The translations under genes and the position numbers were made by a program. From Marisa cornuarietis (taxonomy: Eukaryota > Mollusca > Gastropoda > Architaenioglossa > Ampullariidae), in the NCBI GenBank assembly GCA_004794655.1, contig SMMW01000575.1, positions 12,351,001 through 12,415,000 on the forward strand: a DNA stretch of 64,000 nt, given 5' to 3'. Positions within the stretch are counted from its first letter, which is position 1. Every line of letters starts with the position of its first letter. The notes beneath the pieces are model-generated. The model did not search any database, was not told where the DNA came from, and worked only from the letters and a program-made list of their open reading frames with translations. Below are positions 58,670 to 64,000 of this stretch, piece by piece.

Positions 58670-58856
58670 TTTCACACTGTGGGGGCAGAAGGACGGGGGA
58701 GGAAACCGGAGTACCCGGATAAAACCTCCGACGCCTAGCCCTGCGGACAAGTGTCACGTACAGAGAGTGTCCAGAGAGGAGATCTGAACCCTGAGTTTCT
58801 CCCTGCAGTGGTGACAAGCGAGTGTTTCAACCGCTACACTATCGGGCTCTCCTATC
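58670..58856 (-). mobile_element. tRNA-derived SINE, family A, copy 3 (diverged)
   Basis: The minus strand starts AGGAGAGCCCGATAGTGTAG. It has an A-box (GATAGTGTAGCGGTTGAAAC) and a B-box (GGGTTCAGATCTCC), then GTACGTGACACTTGTCCGCA followed by GGGCTAG, parallel to the blocks in the copies at 20068 and 44130. Downstream, GGTTTTATCCGGGTACTCCG and GTTTCCTCCC match a core found in many animal SINEs. This copy shows that core most clearly. Confidence 0.8.
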
Positions 58857-58859
58857 GCG

Positions 58860-60430
58860 CGTGATCGCATCCACGGGAGAGGTAGCAATATCATGTGGTA
58901 ATTTATGGTATCATGGTATCATGTGATAAGTGGGCATGAAAATATCACACAGTTAAGGTCTAGATCTAACTTACCCACGCGTCCACAGCCAAATAACAGC
59001 TGGGGTAAATAAGGCCTCGGGAACAGCTGTTCCAAAGTATTATGTAAGAGTGCAGTCAAGCAATAACAGCGCGGTCGATGACGTCGCCGGCGTGGCGCCA
59101 GCTGCCAGAGAACAGGTGCGAATCCCTGCGAGATCAGAGTGGTCTCGAGGAAGTTTATCACCTCGGCCAGCAACACTCGTAGGGGGGGGGGGACAGGCGG
59201 GTAACCTAAAGCTTTTCTTGTTGTACGTTGATTTTGTTTTTCATTTGTACGTCGTTGTCTTTTGTTTTGGAAGAGCAGGGGTAGGAGCTTGTGAGCCGCA
59301 TGTGACCGTTGTACTTAACGTTCCCCTGCAGTTATAACGTCAACGTATGTGGTCAGAGTGACCCCCTAACTGTCATTAAATGTCCAATTCCCTGCGGTTG
59401 ACATCTCGGTTTTGACGAGGAACGCCGGAACATTGTAACAAGCAAGCTTGTGTAACATTCTCTCCCCTCACCCAAAGTTCATGTGCTGATCTTTGTCCTG
59501 TCCCAGCAGAGGAGGAAGACACGTGCATGCTGTTACAACAATCTGTCTGCCCATCGCTGATTATGGAGGGGAGCGGGAGCTGGCGTTTCACGCCGAAACG
59601 TGTGTTTACTTTTGAGTACTTAGGAATTGGGCATTTTGCGTGCTCTGTCCGCGGCCACCATGACGACGACAACAACAACGACGACGATGATAATGCCACG
59701 GTCATGCTCCGTGGAATCGAGAGACTCGTGCACCAGGAGTGCCTCTGGCTGTAATGTCGTGCTCTTCAAGTGGATCACCTGTACTCTACAGACCGGTACC
59801 AGCTGCATGTGGGGCCGGCGTCGTGAACGTTGGAGACTGCAGCGCTGTCGAGTTCGATGACATAAAGATTGTACTTTCTTGGCTGGGATAAGAAGAAAAA
59901 CATAAGGATTTTCAGTCGAGTCATTTCAGGGTACATAGGTGATTTTATAGGCTACCAGACATGAAATCTCACTCAGCAAGTGACAAACCAGAAAATATCG
60001 ATCAAAGGACTGAAGATTGCAGCTATCCCACAAAAAAATCCATAATCATCCTGAAGTTAAATGGCATGCAGAATAAATGACAGGCTGATATTTTCAGATT
60101 TGCTTGTCCAACAACTTAATTATAGAATATAGAGGACATGTGCCAGTTATCCTCTATAATCGTCCTCAAACTGGTTTTCCTGTGTATTACGTACTTTGTG
60201 GCGGAGGCAATCTGGCCTCGTAACCAAAGTCTGCACGACGAAAGTACATCACATCCGGGGAACTTCACGCGTAGCAGCGTTCAGTTTCGTCACAGTGGAG
60301 ATTGAATTACAGACATCGGATGAAATTGAGTTGACTGAGTATTTTTCAAACAAAGAGAGCGGGGGGGGGGGTGCAGGGGGAGTGGGAATTACAAATCATC
60401 ACGTGACCACTCTGTTCTCCAATCTCTTCC
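58860..60430. other. Non-coding stretch with G-runs
   Basis: No supported gene. A B-box-like GGTGCGAATCCC occurs near 59116, a G-run at 59182-59192, an ACG/AAC triplet run at 59663-59690 and an eleven-G run at 60361-60371. Confidence 0.5.
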
Positions 60431-60432
60431 AG

Positions 60433-60500
60433 TCATGTTTGTTCGCTTGCGTCCAGTGGAGTGCTGTTCGATCACACAAGTTAGCCTACCGGAAATACCA
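60433..60500 (+). CDS. Candidate small internal exon (hypothetical)
   Basis: An excellent acceptor (CTGTTCTCCAATCTCTTCCAG, ending 60432) and a donor (ACCA|GTGAGTG, GT at 60501-60502) enclose 68 nt. Two frames are open: one starting MFVRLRPVECC, the other CLFACVQWSAV. Two competing frames and no partner exon keep confidence low. Confidence 0.13.
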
Positions 60501-60906
60501 GTGAGTGTCCTGACTCACTGAAATAATCGAACAGCTGTCTCGGTGTCTGAGGTCATTAAGAACAGGTTTCACTCTGTTTGACAGACAGGCAGTGAGAAAG
60601 GCACAAAATGCAATGGCAAGTTCGCTTTCTGACTTGCAGCCAGCAGCGTAGAAATTCAAGAAGAACATAAATTTCAAGACGATGTCTTTATCCAAGTGCA
60701 CCCAACATCCGGGCTATTTCCAAGGTCGTCTTGGTACAGCACGTTGATTCCTTCTGACACACGGTCTCTCAAATGCAATCGATTACTTCATCAGCCTGGA
60801 GTTAATAGAAGCTCGAATGGACATGTCATTCAAGGGTAAAACGATTTTTCCAATGTAACTTGAATTGCGCACCAGAACCATTTAAATCGGAGATCTTCGC
60901 ACCGGT

Positions 60907-61230
60907 GAGGTAGCTATGGACCGGAGACAGGAAATCTTACCAGTAGCTACGGACCCAGAGACTCGACAGTCTGGCGGCAGCTATAATGGATCTAAAAATG
61001 TATGGGATGGTTCCGACAAATTAAACCACGAAAACGTCTGCTATTCCATTCGGATAACGATTCACACGAAGACAACCGTTCGTCAACACCATGAGACCCA
61101 CTGTTTGCCTAAAAAGCGCATGCGTATCTTAAAATCACTACGCATGCGCAAACTGTAGCGGTTCGGAGGTAGCTTTGAACCTAGTCTCTAGACTCTAGAC
61201 AGTTCGGCAGTAGCTATGGACCTAGTGTAA
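60907..61230. repeat. Cluster of five degenerate GGTAGCTATGGACC repeats around a hairpin
   Basis: Variants of GGTAGCTATGGACC occur near 60908, 60952, 60976, 61167 and 61208. The third and fifth copies share about 60 bp of further similarity (ATGGATCTAAAAATGTATGG against ATGGACCTAGTGTAAAATGT). Between them lies an 11-bp perfect inverted repeat: GCGCATGCGTA (61116-61126) and TACGCATGCGC (61139-61149), with a 12-base loop. Unknown origin. Confidence 0.6.
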
Positions 61231-61234
61231 AATG

Positions 61235-62840
61235 TACGGTACGTTCCATAAACGATCAACATAAAATGACGGTTCATCTGATATCGATGCCAAAAGTCAT
61301 CGTAGACTGTGTTAGGTGCTTGCTCTGTGCACACGCTCAAATAATGAAACAGCTTCAACTCCTTCACACCAGTCACATAATGAACAATCAAAGTAGGAAC
61401 ACAAATAAAGAGAAATAAAAATTAATGAAAATAATGATGAAAAAATATATTTTGAAGAAACACAAGAGAACCTGAGATATGTGGGAGGCTGCCTGATGTG
61501 AAAGGAGAATTCTAAAGCTGATGAGGATCGAATGCATGTTGAGCACCGGGTAAAAGCAGGTAATTCGAAGTGAAGCGCAAGTTACAGGTTTCAACCAGGG
61601 GAAAACAAGATCAGGGGTCTGCTGTGTGTTGACATGGGGGTCCGAATGTCCTGCGTGTCAGGGATTGTAACTACGAAGTCTGCCCTGGCCCCTCCGCCTT
61701 ATCTTACGTGAAAAACTACCTTTGAAGTAATTCACCTCGTTCACAGGTCGATGTAGCTTGTTCATAAATGACTATTGCTCATGGCTTGTGAGGTTTGGTG
61801 TTTGTCGTCTCGCGATAAGTCCTTTGACAAGGCAACCAATACACACGATCTGCACAGCGAAATGCAATCGTTGTGTTCTTTGTTGAAAGAATGCGCAAAT
61901 TGTCTTGAGTAAGTGAGAAAACATTCGCTCATGACAATGAGTGAGATGTAAGCATGTGACAGAGTTGTAGCCATTGTAGCAGAGACATTTTATCATGAAT
62001 TCTGTCTGACATATCTTGTTGCATTTTAGAAATGCTGTGATCATCATAATCAGAAATTGTGCACTCCTTTTATCTTTTCTGACACATGTTTTCTAACAGA
62101 AAATGATACTTTATGTATAGTATGTTGAGAGTTAGAGACGTACGTATTTTCATGCTTGTATAAAAAGTTCTAAACTGTCAACAATTTTCTTAAAAAACAA
62201 AAACCCGAGAAAATAGAACTCAGCATAAACATGAAATTTAGGCGGTCTTTGTCAAGAAAAGCTGTTTTGACGAAGCACTCTGTTGGACCAGCACAAGAAA
62301 GAATTTTGCTCTCAATAACACTTGATTGGATAATTTTATTTTCATATTTAGGGCTCATATTGTTACTACTTTTTAACACAAGCAATGAAATATCCACACC
62401 TTCGATTTTGATTTAAGTGAAACTAAAGGGGGGTTTCTTTATCCCAACTAAGCAACTCCCAGATGATGTCTTCATCCTTGAGCGCTTTATTATTGTCTGA
62501 TACGTTTTTCTTAATACAGTTTGATTTTGACAGACACTGATAATAAATACCGGCTTGGAAATCTCTTATGTCAATCTGTTTGACCTAAATTTGAAAAAAA
62601 TGTTAAAAGGATGTTCTTCTATATTATAACCAAACATCATAAAGTCTCCACAACTAATATTTGCACTGTGTAAACTACTGATGTTGAAGATCTTAATTTA
62701 TCTGACGGACTTAAACTTAAACAACCAAGCAACACTTGTGTCTTTATTTTTTACTTTCCTGGTGTTTATCTATTTATTTACTTTTTTTTTTTTTTTGCTG
62801 CGCAATGAGCATTCTTCCGAATGGATACCTGCGCATTACA
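61235..62840. other. AT-rich non-coding stretch
   Basis: No supported gene. One plus-strand frame (62231-62416) has a basic start and a hydrophobic middle that could be a membrane segment, but is no longer than expected by chance. T-run at 62783-62796. Confidence 0.5.
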
Positions 62841-62846
62841 AATGGA

Positions 62847-62898
<52 letters not shown>
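62847..62898. repeat. CAT/ATC microsatellite, 17 triplets
   Basis: Pure CAT array. Gives poly-His, poly-Ser and poly-Ile frames that are artefacts. Confidence 0.97.
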
Positions 62899-62899
62899 T

Positions 62900-64000
62900 G
62901 CACGTTTTGCAGATTTCTTACTCTTTTAAGTTACACTAACGACACCACTTCATTAAGTTTCATTGCTTACATATATGCCAAGAAATTCACAGTGTATACC
63001 CAAGTGTTACAACTACCTACTCACACAACAATGTGAAGTTTTGTTTCTTGAGTGTGCATGTCGATGTGTCTTCAGGATTCTCCACTGACAAACAATATTA
63101 AAAAGTGTATTGTGGTGAATTTGTTTTAATGGCTGGTTAAAGCTTGATTTAAAATACTATTTCGCCATCTCTTGAACACCCGTCCCACTCAGTGGCATAG
63201 GAAGCAGCGGGGTAAGGGAGGGAGGGTATCTTCCCCCTCAAAAAAGATACTGAGGAGACAAGAATATGAACGTCGTTCACTGTTTGAATGAATTCCCTCT
63301 CACCCACCCAAAGCCGACCATCTTCCTACACCACTAGTCCCCTTCCCTTCTAGAGATAGACTGCAATCATCACCATGCACAGAAAGAGGTCAACAACAAC
63401 ACAGATCAAGATACCTGGATACATTTATGCTGTCAAGGCAACAGCCGATGGGAGTACCAATTCCATATGTTAACCGCGCTTATCTGTGAACAGAGGTGGC
63501 ATCACAGTATTTGGTGGAGTAGTTCAAAGTAGCAACTTTATTATCTCTGGACAGTATTGCAGTAAAAGATGAAAGAATATATAAATTTGTTTTGGACTGT
63601 CTTGCACAGTTAACACCATGGATAATTCACAGTACTTGAGAACGCTTGAGTGTAAAGCATTTTGTGCAATAAAGAAGTTTGTGCAATAATATTTTGCCGA
63701 TCCTGTCAAACTTGAAGCTTCTATTGATGTTGTAGACTGGAAAGATTCTTGTAGTACCATACATTATAGTTATACAAAGCATTCTGTAGCTTTACAATTC
63801 GATCTATAATTATAGAATTAAATTGTATAGCTAGAATGCATTCTATTCGTTGTAGGAGCCCCGAAGTCTATATATATTTTTATATAAAATGAAAGTTTCT
63901 CCGCATAATATAAATGAAAGGGCTTTACAGAAATTTTTTTTCTCTCTCTCTCTGGTTATAAAATGAATCTATAATTATAATTTTATATCTACAGAATGGG
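62900..64000. other. Non-coding stretch with AT-rich palindromic repeat at the right edge
   Basis: No gene. AGTGGCATAGGAAGCAGCGG near 63190 resembles a DNA-transposon terminus but has no partner. 63765-63845 and 63960-64000 contain TCTATAATTATA palindromes like those at 49437-49640. A TC tract lies at 63940-63953. Confidence 0.5.

Noticed and set aside
59090..59130. tRNA-like B-box GGTGCGAATCCC
   Set aside because: No credible A-box at the right distance and no copies in the window.
62231..62416. 61-codon frame with a possible membrane segment
   Set aside because: Within chance length, overlapped by an antisense frame, no promoter, splice or homology support.
1..64000. Functional tRNA, rRNA, snRNA or histone genes; bacterial operons; viral insertions
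   Set aside because: None found. The tRNA-like sequences have SINE bodies or broken folds, and no viral or bacterial gene signatures were seen.

Overview
This is animal (metazoan) nuclear DNA that is almost entirely intronic or intergenic. It has no prokaryotic operons, no long conserved open frames and no rRNA. It is about 40% GC with local CpG-dense patches, contains dozens of CA/TG, GAT/CAT and TTTG microsatellites, and carries tRNA-derived SINEs, MITEs and remains of non-LTR retrotransposons. The endonuclease fragment near 16.5-17.0 kb resembles RTE/SR2-like elements common in flatworms and molluscs. The reverse-transcriptase C-terminal fragment near 48 kb resembles elements abundant in bivalves and gastropods. 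A mollusc or other lophotrochozoan is my best guess, by inference only.

Layout. 1-12 kb: low-complexity, GC-variable DNA with a SINE head near 3.95 kb, a poly(A)-tailed insert near 5.2 kb and a CpG-dense patch at 6.6-6.8 kb. 12.25-12.35 kb: a short minus-strand candidate first coding exon (ATG to a strong GTAAGT donor). 15.5-18 kb: a TIR-bearing MITE, a retroelement fragment with both target-site duplications, and an L2-like 3' tail. 20-29 kb: a SINE, degenerate triplet DNA, and the longest TG, GAT and CA arrays. 35.4-35.7 kb: a complete SINE with a perfect 9-bp target-site duplication. 39.2-39.7 kb: a 79-bp tandem duplication followed by a seven-unit minisatellite built from two unit types. 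41-46 kb: a CpG-dense patch, another SINE, and the best gene-like frame, a cysteine-containing 112-codon minus-strand frame at 45.4-45.75 kb. 48.0-48.9 kb: a 5'-truncated LINE with a perfect 14-bp target-site duplication and a TTCGAG tail. 52.5 kb: a second MITE copy, inverted relative to the first. 56-61.3 kb: three more SINE heads or bodies and an odd cluster of degenerate repeats around a hairpin. 62.8-64 kb: a CAT array and AT-rich palindromic repeat.

No multi-exon gene could be assembled. The exon candidates rest on splice-site and reading-frame judgement only and are scored low. No undescribed molecular system was found. The most informative observations concern the mobile elements: intact target-site duplications, one retrocopy that keeps its 5' half but lacks the reverse transcriptase, a SINE family with three copies, and a two-type minisatellite.
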